Positions 26,741 to 35,918 of a stretch of DNA of 64,000 nt are shown here, one piece after another. The notes under the pieces are model-generated. The model was given only the letters and a program-made list of their open reading frames with translations. It was not told where the DNA came from and did no database searches. This DNA comes from JAHQVK01 sp036788295 (lineage in GTDB: Bacteria > Myxococcota > Kuafuiibacteriia > Kuafuiibacteriales > Kuafuiibacteriaceae). Each line of letters begins with the position of its first letter. The stretch's first letter is position 1. The stretch is from NCBI GenBank assembly GCA_036788295.1, contig DAIQNR010000024.1:1-64000 (forward strand). Direction: 5' to 3'. Both the position numbers and the translations under genes were made by a program.

Positions 26741-27658
26741 ATGAACCGGTGCTGCCCCGGCGAGACCGGGTACGCGAAGCGGCTGCTCGACCTCGGTTCG
26801 AAGGCCCCGATCCACGTGTTCTGGCGGGGGGCGCCGTGGCTCGGGACCGGGCGCTCCGTGGCGATCGTAGGGGCCCGGCGGGCGTCCGAAGGCGGTCGCT
26901 CGCTCGCCCGGCGGCTCGCCCGGGACGTCGCCCAGCGGGGGATCGCGGTCGTGAGCGGAGGCGCGCTCGGAGTGGACGCGGCCGCCCACGAGGGCGCGCT
27001 CGACGGCGGCGGTCCAACCTGCGTGGTGCTCCCTGGCCCGCTGACGACCCCGCTGCCGGTCTCCAACCGGCCTCTGTTTTCGCGGGTCGAGGCCGCCGGC
27101 GGGACGCTCCTGTCCGAGCACGAGGTCTGGCCCGGTCGGCAGGCCTACTTTCTTCGCAACCGCCTCGTGGCCGCGCTCGCCGACGCGGTGGTGGTCATCG
27201 AGGCGACCGCGCGGTCCGGGACCCGCCACACCGCGGAGACCGCTCTGTCGCTCGGGCGGCCTCTGTACGTCGCGCCGTGGCCAAAGGGCGACCCGCGCGG
27301 GGAGGGCGCTCGAGCGCTGCTCGGCTCGGGGGCAAGAGTTCTTCCTGCTTCGGAGCAGCTCGCCGCCGAGCTGGAGCGAGGGTTTTCGGCTGAGCTCGCC
27401 TCATCGGCTTCGCTTGAAGACGGGACGGGATCGGCCTCCGCCCGAAGCTCGGTCTGCGAGCCCCCGTCGGCATGGGAGCCGGGGCCCGCCTCGGCCGAGG
27501 ACCTCGCGGTTTGGGCCGCGCTCGAGCAGCCGGCGACGCTCGAGCGGATCGCGGCCGCCCTGGAGCTCCCGGCGCCGGCGGTGTCGCGAACGCTGGGCCG
27601 GTTCGAGCTGGACGGGTGGGCCGAGCGGGTCGGCGGGCGCTGGCGCCGCGCCGGCTGA
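26741..27658 (+). CDS. dprA: DNA processing protein DprA/Smf
   Basis: 305 residues from ATG 26741. The Rossmann-like core shows VAIVGARRASEGGRSLARRL, VVSGGALGVDAAAHEGAL (family S-G-x-A-x-G-I/V-D) and the FLRNRLVAALADAVVVIEA segment that matches the DprA R-N-R motif. A C-terminal winged-helix region (LERIAAALELPAPAVSRTLG) is present. The N-terminal SAM-like domain of many DprA proteins is missing or very short. DprA loads RecA on incoming single-stranded DNA during transformation; competence in this organism is not shown by anything else here. It is followed 51 bp later by a kinase gene. Confidence 0.9.
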   Translation: MNRCCPGETGYAKRLLDLGSKAPIHVFWRGAPWLGTGRSVAIVGARRASEGGRSLARRLARDVAQRGIAVVSGGALGVDAAAHEGALDGGGPTCVVLPGPLTTPLPVSNRPLFSRVEAAGGTLLSEHEVWPGRQAYFLRNRLVAALADAVVVIEATARSGTRHTAETALSLGRPLYVAPWPKGDPRGEGARALLGSGARVLPASEQLAAELERGFSAELASSASLEDGTGSASARSSVCEPPSAWEPGPASAEDLAVWAALEQPATLERIAAALELPAPAVSRTLGRFELDGWAERVGGRWRRAG

Positions 27659-27709
27659 GGATGCCGGTTGCCGGGGGCGGCGGGCGCGGGCACGCTCGTT
27701 CTTCGGGCA

Positions 27710-29056
27710 ATGGGGGATGCGGATCAAGACGGAGAGCCTCGGCTGCACCCCGAGCCCGAGCGGCCGTCTCCGCTTCCGCCTGAGGACGACGGGGTAGCGC
27801 CCGACCCGGTCCCCGGGGAACGAATCGCCGAGTACGAGCTGCTCGAGCTGCTCGGACGGGGGGGAGCGGGCTCCGTGTTCCGGGTCCGGCGGAGCCCCGA
27901 CGGCGCGATGCTCGCCCTGAAGGTCCTCGCCGCGTCGAAGGTGCGCCGCGCCCGCACCGTGCAGCGCTTCTTCGACGAGGTCCGGGCGGCGAGCGCCGTG
28001 ACCCACCCCGGGCTCGTCCGGGTGGTGGACTTCATCGAGCAAGAGCAGCCGCGACGCCTCGCCTACGCGATGGAGTACGTCCCGGGAGAGGTTCTGCGGG
28101 CGAAGATGAAGCGGGAGGGCCTGCTCGATCTGCGCCTCGCCATTCAGGTGGGGGTGCAGATCTGCCGCGCGCTCGAGGCCCTGCACCGCGTCGGCATCAT
28201 CCATCGAGATCTCAAGCCAGAGAACATCCTGCTCGGGGACGCCGGCGCCAAGAACCCACCGGTGGTCAAACTATTCGACTTCGGTGTGGTCAAGTTTCTC
28301 CCGGTCGATCGGACCGCGGAGACTGCCTCCGAGCGGCCGGGGACATTCGTGGGGACGCCGAGGTACATGGCGCCCGAGCAGGCCGCTGGGTCCGGCGTGG
28401 ACCACCGGGCCGATCTGTTCGCGCTCGGGGTGATGCTGTTCGAGATGATCACCGGCCGCTGCCCGCACGAGGGGGACTCTCTGCGGGACGTGGTCATGGC
28501 GAAGCTCGAGGGCGCGCCCCGGATCACGGTCAATCCCGAGCAAGAGATCCTGCCCCAAGAGCTGACCGACATCGTGGACCGCTGCTTGAAGCTCAAGCCG
28601 GGGGCGCGCCCCAAAGACGCGGCCGAGGTCGCGGGGGCGCTGCTCGAAGCGGAGGTGGTGCTCCTGACCGTCGGGACGATGCGGGCCACGGCGGAAGGCA
28701 TCGCCATTCGCCACGAGGCTCGGCTCCCGTCCGGTGTGGGCGCTCGGCTCGACGAAAGCTCGATGGGCAGCACCCCGGCAACCCTGCTCGGTGGGATCGG
28801 CCCGGGGACGTCCCGGCCCGGGGGGAAAAATCCTCCCGTGGCGCCGGCCGGTCCGCCACCGGCAGCGCCGATCACGGCGCCAAACCGGTTGGGTCTTGGG
28901 CTTCGCCCATGGACGACGGCCGCGATCGTGGTGCTCTCGGCGGTCGCCTTGGCGGCGGTGGCCCGCTGGCTCGGTCCGCGAGAGCCCGTCGTCGTGTTCG
29001 AGGAGCCGGGACCGGCGGCGACCTCCACCCGCGCGGCAGCCGTCGGGTCCGATTGA
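27710..29056 (+). CDS. Ser/Thr protein kinase with C-terminal transmembrane segment
   Basis: 448 residues from ATG 27710; an upstream start gives 14 more residues without family support. Hanks-type kinase: LLGRGGAGSVFRVR loop, ALK lysine, HRDLKPENIL catalytic loop, DFGVVKF (DFG) and GTPRYMAPEQ. A Pro-rich juxtamembrane linker and one hydrophobic helix (AAIVVLSAVALAAVARWL) follow, with only a short external tail and no recognisable sensor. The catalytic residues are intact. It sits between dprA and trmFO on the same strand, 31 bp before trmFO, so it may share their transcript; its substrate is unknown. Confidence 0.92.
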   Translation: MGDADQDGEPRLHPEPERPSPLPPEDDGVAPDPVPGERIAEYELLELLGRGGAGSVFRVRRSPDGAMLALKVLAASKVRRARTVQRFFDEVRAASAVTHPGLVRVVDFIEQEQPRRLAYAMEYVPGEVLRAKMKREGLLDLRLAIQVGVQICRALEALHRVGIIHRDLKPENILLGDAGAKNPPVVKLFDFGVVKFLPVDRTAETASERPGTFVGTPRYMAPEQAAGSGVDHRADLFALGVMLFEMITGRCPHEGDSLRDVVMAKLEGAPRITVNPEQEILPQELTDIVDRCLKLKPGARPKDAAEVAGALLEAEVVLLTVGTMRATAEGIAIRHEARLPSGVGARLDESSMGSTPATLLGGIGPGTSRPGGKNPPVAPAGPPPAAPITAPNRLGLGLRPWTTAAIVVLSAVALAAVARWLGPREPVVVFEEPGPAATSTRAAAVGSD

Positions 29057-29087
29057 CCCGGCCCGGGAGGAGAGGGAGCTTCGAGCG

Positions 29088-30455
29088 ATGGCGGAGGACG
29101 CGGTCCACATCGTGGGGGGCGGCCTCGCCGGCTGCGAGGCTGCGCTGCAGCTCGCCCGGCGGGGGATCCCCGTGCGGCTGTTCGAGATGAAGCCCCACCG
29201 GCGGACGGAAGCGCAGGTCACCGACGAGCTGGCCGAGCTCGTGTGCAGCAACTCGTTTCGGGGCGCGGGGCTCGAAAACGCGGTGGGCGCCATCAAGGAG
29301 GAGATGCGGCGGGTCGGGGGGGCGCTCATCGCCCTGGCCGACGCGACCCGGGTACCGGCCGGGGGGGCGCTCGCGGTGGACCGGGTCGCGTTCTCCGCCG
29401 CCGTCGGGGCGATGGTTCGGCAGACCCCGGGCATCGAGCTCGTCCACGAGGAGGTGCGGGCCTTCCCAGAAGAGGGCGCGTCCACCGTGGTCGTGGCCAC
29501 CGGCCCCCTCACCAGCCCCGAGCTCGCGAAAGCCATCGAGGCCTCATGCGGAGAGAGGCCGTACTTCTACGACGCCATCGCGCCGATCGTGGCCGCGGAG
29601 TCCATCGACGGCTCGGTGGCGTTTCGCGCGTCCCGGTACGACAAGGGCGAAGACGCCGCGTACCTGAACCTGCCCCTCGGCGAGGCGGAGTACCGCCGGT
29701 TCGTGGATGGATTGCTCGCGGCCGAGAAGGTGACGCCTCGGGAGTTCGAGGAGGCGCGGTACTTCGAGGGTTGCCTGCCGATCGAGGTGCTCGCCGCCCG
29801 CGGGCCGGAGACCTTGCGCTTCGGCTGCATGAAGCCGGTGGGTCTCACCGATCCGCGCACCGGTAGGACCCCGCACGCGGTGGTGCAGCTTCGGCCCGAA
29901 GACGTGGACCATGGCGCCTACAACCTGGTGGGATTTCAGACCCGAATGAAATGGGGCGCGCAGGCGGAGCTCTTGCGAACGCTCCCTGGGCTCGGGCAAG
30001 CCGAGTTCCTACGCATGGGCTCCATCCACCGCAATACTTACATCGACTCGCCCCGGCTGCTCGACCCCGAGTTTCGTCTGCGCACCCGGCCGCAGATCGT
30101 CTTTGCCGGGCAGATCACCGGGGTCGAAGGGTATGTGGAGTCCATCGCCTGCGGCCTGCTCGCCGCGCTGATGATCGCGGCCCGCCGAAACGGGCGGCGC
30201 CTGCCCCCGCCGCCCCCCGAGAGCGCGCTCGGGGCCCTTCACAACCACGTGCTCGGCCAGCGGCGGCCCCCGGGGACCGAGAAGCACCCGCATGTGCCCT
30301 CCAACGTGCACTGGGGCTTGACCCCACCGCTCGATCGCAAAGTCCCGAAGCGGGACCGAAAGCGGGCGCTCGGCGAGCGGGCGGTCGCGGCGGCCGACCG
30401 GTGGTGGGCGGACGCGTCGGCGGCGCTCGACCCGCCGGTGATGGTGACCAGTTGA
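29088..30455 (+). CDS. trmFO: Folate-dependent tRNA (uracil-54-C5)-methyltransferase
   Basis: 455 residues from ATG 29088, with a good Shine-Dalgarno (GGAGGAGAGGGAG). It methylates U54 of tRNA using methylene-tetrahydrofolate and FAD. Signatures are the FAD site VHIVGGGLAGCEAALQLA, the family block ELVCSNSFRG, FYDAIAPIVAAESID, RFGCMKPVGLTDPRTG and GQITGVEGYVESIACG. The length agrees with the family (about 440). The stop overlaps the TTG start of xerC. trmFO next to xerC and hslVU is a long-conserved neighbourhood in several phyla, including Bacillus. Confidence 0.97.
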   Translation: MAEDAVHIVGGGLAGCEAALQLARRGIPVRLFEMKPHRRTEAQVTDELAELVCSNSFRGAGLENAVGAIKEEMRRVGGALIALADATRVPAGGALAVDRVAFSAAVGAMVRQTPGIELVHEEVRAFPEEGASTVVVATGPLTSPELAKAIEASCGERPYFYDAIAPIVAAESIDGSVAFRASRYDKGEDAAYLNLPLGEAEYRRFVDGLLAAEKVTPREFEEARYFEGCLPIEVLAARGPETLRFGCMKPVGLTDPRTGRTPHAVVQLRPEDVDHGAYNLVGFQTRMKWGAQAELLRTLPGLGQAEFLRMGSIHRNTYIDSPRLLDPEFRLRTRPQIVFAGQITGVEGYVESIACGLLAALMIAARRNGRRLPPPPPESALGALHNHVLGQRRPPGTEKHPHVPSNVHWGLTPPLDRKVPKRDRKRALGERAVAAADRWWADASAALDPPVMVTS

Positions 30456-31384
30456 GCGAGCTGCCGCCCCAGTGGGAAGCGGCGCTGTCGAGCTTTTGGG
30501 ATTATCTCTCCCAGGAGCGACGCATGTCCGACCGGACGCTTCGGGCCTACCGAGGGGACCTCGGCGCCATGGTCCGTGCGTTCGTTCGGCTGCATGGACC
30601 GGAGGGCCCGTCCGCGCTTCAGGCGGCGACGGTGAAGTCGTGGCTGTTCGAGGAGCGGGACCGCCTCGCGCCTTCTTCCAGGGCCCGCAAGCTGTCCGCG
30701 CTGCGCAGCTTCTATCGCTTCTTGGTCAAACGAGGGCGGGTGGACCGAAACGTCGGGGACGAGGTCCTCTCCCCCAAGCTCCCGAAGGCGCTGCCTCGTG
30801 CGCTCGACGTGGACCGGGTGTTCGGACTGCTCGACCGCCCGGTCGCCGCGGAGAGTCCGGTCGCCCGGAGGGACCTCGCCATGTTCGAGCTCTTGTACGG
30901 GGCCGGACTGCGGGCGTCGGAGCTCGTCGGCCTCGACCTGGGATCGGTGGATCTTCACCGGGGCACGCTCCGGGTGGTGGGCAAGGGCAACAAGGAGCGG
31001 CAGGTCCCGTTTGGCACCAAGGCTCGGGCCGCTCTCGAAGCCTGGCTCGCCGTCCGCGCCACGCTCGGGCCCAGCGGGGCGGCCTTGTTCGTGAGCAAGA
31101 GCGGGGATCGGCTGTCCGACCGAGGGCTGAGGCGTCGTCTGCACCGCCGGGCGGCGGAGGTGGAGCTCGACCGGCCGGTCACACCGCACGCCCTTCGCCA
31201 CTCCTTTGCCACCCATCTGCTCGACGGAGGGGCCGACCTTCGGGCGATCCAGGCCCTGCTCGGGCACGCCTCGCTCGGGACCACGCAGCGCTACACGTCC
31301 GTGTCGGTGGACCGCCTTCGGGCCGTGTACGACCATGCCCACCCGTTCGGGGCGCAACTGGAGCGAGAAGAATCCGACCCTTGA
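30452..31384 (+). CDS. xerC: Tyrosine recombinase XerC
   Basis: 310 residues from TTG 30452, which overlaps the trmFO stop; this start retains the whole core-binding domain (WEAALSSFWDYLSQERRMSD). Catalytic residues are visible: Arg in GAGLRASELVGLDL, Lys in VGKGNKERQVPFG, HxxR in TPHALRHSFATHLL, His in ALLGHASLGTT and the nucleophile Tyr in QRYTSVS. It resolves chromosome dimers with XerD at dif. Its place between trmFO and hslV identifies it as the chromosomal XerC type, not a phage or integron integrase. Confidence 0.95.
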   Translation: MSELPPQWEAALSSFWDYLSQERRMSDRTLRAYRGDLGAMVRAFVRLHGPEGPSALQAATVKSWLFEERDRLAPSSRARKLSALRSFYRFLVKRGRVDRNVGDEVLSPKLPKALPRALDVDRVFGLLDRPVAAESPVARRDLAMFELLYGAGLRASELVGLDLGSVDLHRGTLRVVGKGNKERQVPFGTKARAALEAWLAVRATLGPSGAALFVSKSGDRLSDRGLRRRLHRRAAEVELDRPVTPHALRHSFATHLLDGGADLRAIQALLGHASLGTTQRYTSVSVDRLRAVYDHAHPFGAQLEREESDP

Positions 31385-31416
31385 CGGAGGCCGTCCGGTA
31401 CGGAGGGTGCAGGTCC

Positions 31417-31959
31417 ATGAGCGGCGGATTGCGCGGCACCACCATCGTCACCGCCCGCCGTGGGGCCCACGTCGCCCTCGGCGGGGACGGCCAGGTCAGC
31501 TTCGGGGCCACCGTGATGAAGGCCCGAGCGCGAAAGGTCCGGACCCTGCGCGGCGGCGACGTGCTCGCTGGCTTCGCCGGCTCGACCGCGGACGCGTTCA
31601 CGCTCTTCGAGCGGTTCGAGGGCAAACTCGAGGAGCACGGGGGCCAGCTCCTCCGGGCCGCGGTGGAGATGGCGAAGGACTGGCGGACCGACCGCTTCCT
31701 CCGCCGCCTCGAGGCGATGCTGGTCGTGGCCGACAAGGCCCACACCCTGGTGCTCTCCGGCAACGGCGACGTCATCGAGCCCGACGGCGGCGTCGCCGCG
31801 ATCGGCAGCGGCGGCCCGATGGCGCTCGCTGCTGCCCGCGCGCTCGCCGATTACACGTCGCTTTCCCCTCGTGATGTGGTGGAAAAGGCGCTCGGAATCG
31901 CCGCCGACATTTGCGTGTACACGAACCACCACATCACCGTGGAGGAGATCGGACGATGA
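31417..31959 (+). CDS. hslV: ATP-dependent protease proteolytic subunit HslV
   Basis: 180 residues. A short propeptide ends before the catalytic N-terminal Thr in RGTTIVTARRG. Typical segments follow: VALGGDGQVSFGATVMK, VRTLRGGDVLAGFAGSTAD, and the C-terminal GIAADICVYTNHHITVEE. It forms the dodecameric peptidase core that pairs with HslU. ATG 31417 gives the standard length. The stop overlaps the hslU ATG (ATGA). Confidence 0.97.
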   Translation: MSGGLRGTTIVTARRGAHVALGGDGQVSFGATVMKARARKVRTLRGGDVLAGFAGSTADAFTLFERFEGKLEEHGGQLLRAAVEMAKDWRTDRFLRRLEAMLVVADKAHTLVLSGNGDVIEPDGGVAAIGSGGPMALAAARALADYTSLSPRDVVEKALGIAADICVYTNHHITVEEIGR

Positions 31960-33311
31960 GCGAGGACGGCAAACAGGCCTTCACCCCGCGGGAGACGGTC
32001 GGCGAGCTCGACCGCTACATCGTGGGACAAAACGCGGCGAAGCGAGCCGTCGCCGTCGCCCTTCGCAACCGGTGGCGCCGGCAGCGGGTCCCAAAGGAGC
32101 TTCAAGACGACATCATCCCCAAGAACATTCTCATGATCGGACCCACCGGGGTGGGAAAGACCGAGATCGCGCGTCGGCTCGCCAAACTCATTCAGGCTCC
32201 GTTCGTGAAGGTGGAGGCCTCGAAGTTCACCGAGGTCGGCTACGTGGGACGGGACGTGGAGTCGATGGTGCGGGACCTGGCCGAGGTGGCGGTGAACCTC
32301 GCCCGGGAGCAGCACCAGGAGAAGGTCCGGCCCAAGGCAGAGGAGGCGACCGAGGAGCGGATCCTGGATATCCTCCTCCCGAAGACGGGCCGCGCTGGGT
32401 TCGAGGCCCGGGTCGACGAGGACGAGGGGGCCTCGAAGACCAGGGAGACGTTCCGGCGCATGCTCCGGGAAGGAAAGCTCGACGACCGAAAGATCGAGAT
32501 CGAGGTCACCGCCAAGCCTGCCGCCTCCTACGTCCAGAACTTCGGTTCGGACGGGGTCCAGGACATGGTGTTTCAGCTGCAGGACATGATCGGGCGGAGC
32601 GGACCGAAGAAGCGTCGAAAAGCGACCGTCGGAGAGGCCCGCGATCTGCTGGTGGCCGAAGAGGCCGAGAAGCTCATCGACCCCGAGACGGTCAACCGAG
32701 AGGGGATAGAGCTGGCCGAAGGGTCAGGCATCATCTTCATCGACGAGATCGACAAGGTCGCCGCCCGCAACGACGCCCGCGGGGGGCCGGACGTCTCGCG
32801 GGAAGGGGTCCAGCGGGATCTGCTCCCGATCGTCGAGGGCAGCACCGTGAGCACGAAGTATGGGCGGGTGCGCACCGACCACGTTCTGTTCATCGCCGCT
32901 GGTGCATTTCACATGACGAAGGTCTCCGATCTCATCCCGGAGCTTCAGGGCCGGTTCCCCATCCGCGTCGAGCTCGAGGCGCTCGCCTCCGAGGAGTTCG
33001 TCCGGATTCTCACCGAGCCGAAGAACTCTCTCATCAAGCAGTACCAGGCTCTGCTCGCCGCCGAGGGGGTCGAGCTGATCTTCGAGACCGACGCGATCCA
33101 TGAGATCGCGCGGGTCGCAGCGCAGGTGAACTCGAGCCTCGAGAACATCGGCGCCCGCCGGCTCCACACCGTGCTCGAGACCCTGCTCGAGGAGATCTCG
33201 TTTTCCGCTCCCGAGCGCCGGGGCAAGACGTTCACGGTGGACGCCGCGCTCGTTCGGGACCGGCTCGAGGGCATCCTGAAGAGCGAAGACCTGAGCCGCT
33301 TCGTGCTCTGA
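31956..33311 (+). CDS. hslU: ATP-dependent protease ATPase subunit HslU
   Basis: 451 residues from ATG 31956, overlapping the hslV stop. AAA+ unfoldase: N-terminal FTPRETVGELDRYIVGQNAA, Walker A GPTGVGKTE, the pore motif VGYVGRDV (G-Y-V-G), an inserted I domain (about residues 110-240), Walker B IIFIDEIDKVAA, and the C-terminal helix ending SRFVL that docks into HslV. All motifs are intact. It degrades misfolded and regulatory proteins in the cytosol. Confidence 0.97.
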   Translation: MSEDGKQAFTPRETVGELDRYIVGQNAAKRAVAVALRNRWRRQRVPKELQDDIIPKNILMIGPTGVGKTEIARRLAKLIQAPFVKVEASKFTEVGYVGRDVESMVRDLAEVAVNLAREQHQEKVRPKAEEATEERILDILLPKTGRAGFEARVDEDEGASKTRETFRRMLREGKLDDRKIEIEVTAKPAASYVQNFGSDGVQDMVFQLQDMIGRSGPKKRRKATVGEARDLLVAEEAEKLIDPETVNREGIELAEGSGIIFIDEIDKVAARNDARGGPDVSREGVQRDLLPIVEGSTVSTKYGRVRTDHVLFIAAGAFHMTKVSDLIPELQGRFPIRVELEALASEEFVRILTEPKNSLIKQYQALLAAEGVELIFETDAIHEIARVAAQVNSSLENIGARRLHTVLETLLEEISFSAPERRGKTFTVDAALVRDRLEGILKSEDLSRFVL

Positions 33312-33353
33312 GCGCCGTGGACTTTGGGCGCCGCCTCGACTACGCCCACAACA

Positions 33354-34601
33354 ATGCACGAGTCTCCGACGAACCGGAGCTGGGCCGAGCGCTCCGCGGC
33401 CGCGTTCACGCCCAACGTGGCGCCGGCCCCGCTCGCGCTCGTCCGGGGCGAAGGCTGCCACGTGTTCGACGCCGAAGGCCGCCGCTACCTCGACGCGATC
33501 TCGGGGATCGCGGTCAGCGCGCTCGGACACGCCCACCCAGCGGTGGTCGCGGCGATCTCGGAGCAAGCGGGCCTGCTCCTTCACACCTCGAACCTGTTCG
33601 TGAACCCGGAGGCGGTGCGCCTCGCCGAGCGCCTCGCCGTCGCCGGCCGGTTCGAGCGCATCTTTTTTTGCAACTCTGGTGCGGAGGCCAACGAGGCCGC
33701 GATCAAGCTCGCCCGGCGATACCACTTTCGCCGCGGAAACAAAGATCGCAGCCGCATTCTCAGCTTCGTGGGCGGCTTTCACGGTCGCACCTACGGTGCG
33801 CTCGCGGCCACCCCGCAGCCGGCGTACCACGAGGGGTTCGGCCCGATGCCGGAGGGGTTCTTCTCCGTCCCCTACGGAGACGTGGGCGCGGTGTTGTCGG
33901 CGGTGGACGAGCGGGTCGCGGCGGTGCTGGTCGAGCCGATCCAGGGAGAGGGGGGGGTGAACGTGCCTCCGCCGGGCTTTCTCGAGGCCTGCCGCCGCAT
34001 CGCCCACGAGCGAGGCGCGCTCCTCATCGCGGACGAGGTCCAGACCGGGTTCGGGCGGACCGGGCGAATGTTCGCTCACCACCACGACGGGGTCCGCCCG
34101 GACATCGTCTGCATGGCCAAGGGCATCGCCGCCGGGCTACCGCTCGGGGCGATCGCGGCTCGGGCCGAGGTGGCGGCTGCGTTCACTCCCGGCACCCACA
34201 ACACGACCTACAGCGGAAACCCGCTGGCATGCCGGGTCGCCCAGGTCGTGCTCGATGCCCTCGAAGAGCCGGGCTTCCTGAGCCGGGTCACGGAGCTCGG
34301 AGAGCGGCTGCTTCGGGAGCTCCCCGACGCGGGGCAGGGGCTGTTTCGCGAGGTCCGAGGCCGAGGGCTGCTCATCGGGGCCGAGCTCGACCCGGGCCAC
34401 TCCGGCTCCGCGCTCGACCTGGTCGCCGCCTGCCGAGCTCGAGGCGTGCTCGTGCACGTGGCTGGATCGCGGGTCCTCCGCATCGCCCCCCCGCTCGTCA
34501 TCGGGGACCAAGACATCGACCAGCTGCTCGAGGGAGTGCGCGCGGCCGCGGCCGCGGTCCGAGCGGAGCCGGCGCAAAGAAGTCAGGCCCGTGTCGGGTG
34601 A
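33354..34601 (+). CDS. argD: Acetylornithine/succinyldiaminopimelate-type aminotransferase (class III)
   Basis: 415 residues from ATG 33354. Class-III PLP aminotransferase: GRRYLDAISGIAVSALGHAH, FFCNSGAEANEAAIKLAR (PLP phosphate site), SFVGGFHGRTYGALAATP, LIADEVQTGFGRTG and the Schiff-base Lys in CMAKGIAAGLPLGA. The overall pattern best fits ArgD, which converts N-acetylglutamate semialdehyde to N-acetylornithine; related ornithine or GABA aminotransferases are possible. It follows hslU by 42 bp. The last codons overlap a possible early start of the next gene, so the next gene's later start is preferred. Confidence 0.9.
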   Translation: MHESPTNRSWAERSAAAFTPNVAPAPLALVRGEGCHVFDAEGRRYLDAISGIAVSALGHAHPAVVAAISEQAGLLLHTSNLFVNPEAVRLAERLAVAGRFERIFFCNSGAEANEAAIKLARRYHFRRGNKDRSRILSFVGGFHGRTYGALAATPQPAYHEGFGPMPEGFFSVPYGDVGAVLSAVDERVAAVLVEPIQGEGGVNVPPPGFLEACRRIAHERGALLIADEVQTGFGRTGRMFAHHHDGVRPDIVCMAKGIAAGLPLGAIAARAEVAAAFTPGTHNTTYSGNPLACRVAQVVLDALEEPGFLSRVTELGERLLRELPDAGQGLFREVRGRGLLIGAELDPGHSGSALDLVAACRARGVLVHVAGSRVLRIAPPLVIGDQDIDQLLEGVRAAAAAVRAEPAQRSQARVG

Positions 34602-34662
34602 GCCGGGGGCCAGCTTGACCCCAGGCGCGGACCCGTCCCATGCTCGGCGTCAGGCACGCGCC

Positions 34663-35883
34663 ATGCGGGAGCCGTCGAGTCCGTGCATGACCGCCCCACG
34701 CATCCCCCGGGTCCGCGACGACATCGATCTGGTTCGGGCCGGCTTGTCGCTCGAAGAGGGGTTCTTGGTGTCCCGCGTGGACGGCCGCACGTCGGTCGCG
34801 CACCTCGCTGCTCTGGTGGGCAAGCCGATCGACGAGACCGAGCGGGTCGTGGACCGGCTGGCCGCGGTCGGGGTGCTGGTCCTGGGAGAGGCGGCTTCGG
34901 TGTCGGTGGACGCGGACCCGTACCACGGCTTCGTGTTCGACCCCGAGGCGTTGTCGGAGGATGTGGATCTCGAGCCGGAGGAGAAGAAGCGGATCCTCTA
35001 CACCCACGCCCAGCTGGCGACGTGGAACCACTACCAGCGGCTCGGGGTCCGCTGGAGAGACGATGTGCGGGCGGTCAAGCGCGCGTATTTCGAGCGGAGC
35101 AAAGAATGGCACCCCGACCGCTTCCGACGACCTCGCCTCGGGCGATACAAGCCCCTCATCGACGACATCTTCCGTTCGATACGCGAAGCCTACGGGGTGC
35201 TGTCGGATCCGGAGCAGAAGGTCGAATACGACCGGATCTACGCCCCGACCTTCGACGAAGAGGACATGGCGGCGATGCTGACCGCCCGGCGAACGGAGGA
35301 GCGGGCCGAGGCCCGGGAAGAGGAGAGCCGTCGGCGCCGGCTCGAGAAGAACCCGCTGCGCCAACGCATGCAGCGAGCGCGGGACCTGTACGACCGGGCG
35401 CTCGAGCTCGAGAAGAAGGGGGAGCTCATCGAGGCTCTCCACCACGCGCAGGGCGCGGTCGCGTTTCACGGTCGGGAGGAGTTTCGGGAGCTGATGCGCC
35501 GGCTGCAAATCGCGACCTCGGAGGCCCGGGTGGCGCCGCTGCTCCGCCGGGGTCAGGCCGCCGAGAGCATGACCTCGTGGGACGACGCGGTCGACGTGTT
35601 CACCGAGGCGGTGCGGGTCGCGCCCGAGCATGGGCAGGCTCGCCTTCGCCTGGCCTACAACCTGCTCATGGGGGGGCGACCGCCGAACCAGGCCCACGAG
35701 CACATTCACAAGGCGCTGTTGCTCTTGCCCGAAGAGGCGGAGGCTCATTTCGTTCGTGGGCTCTGCTACGAGAAAGCCGGGTCCGACAAAGCCGCGGTGC
35801 GCGCGTACCAAAAGGCGCTCGAGCTGCGGCCGAACTACATGGAGGCGAAGAAGCGCCTCAAGCGGCTTCGATGGGGCTTCTGA
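34663..35883 (+). CDS. J-domain protein with N-terminal winged-helix-like domain and TPR repeats
   Basis: About 406 residues from ATG 34663; ATG 34687 is equally plausible. Order: an N-terminal domain of about 55 residues (EEGFLVSRVDGRTSVAHLAA), a J domain with the HPD motif (SKEWHPDRF) inside a fitting frame (NHYQRLGVRWRDDVRAVKRA ... IREAYGVLSDPEQKVEYDRI), a charged coiled region rich in Glu/Arg, then TPRs (AHFVRGLCYEKAGSDKAAVR). The J domain should stimulate the DnaK encoded 35 bp downstream. The N-terminal domain recurs at the C-terminus of the protein at 37752-38876, which links the three-gene cassette. Confidence 0.85.
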   Translation: MREPSSPCMTAPRIPRVRDDIDLVRAGLSLEEGFLVSRVDGRTSVAHLAALVGKPIDETERVVDRLAAVGVLVLGEAASVSVDADPYHGFVFDPEALSEDVDLEPEEKKRILYTHAQLATWNHYQRLGVRWRDDVRAVKRAYFERSKEWHPDRFRRPRLGRYKPLIDDIFRSIREAYGVLSDPEQKVEYDRIYAPTFDEEDMAAMLTARRTEERAEAREEESRRRRLEKNPLRQRMQRARDLYDRALELEKKGELIEALHHAQGAVAFHGREEFRELMRRLQIATSEARVAPLLRRGQAAESMTSWDDAVDVFTEAVRVAPEHGQARLRLAYNLLMGGRPPNQAHEHIHKALLLLPEEAEAHFVRGLCYEKAGSDKAAVRAYQKALELRPNYMEAKKRLKRLRWGF

Positions 35884-35918
35884 GCGCCCTCGTCGAGCGG
35901 AAACGGTAGGGTACCCGG

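Noticed and set aside
30452..31384. Phage or integron integrase and hence a mobile island
   Set aside because: Gene context (trmFO, hslVU) and length are those of chromosomal XerC; no att repeats or other phage genes are seen.
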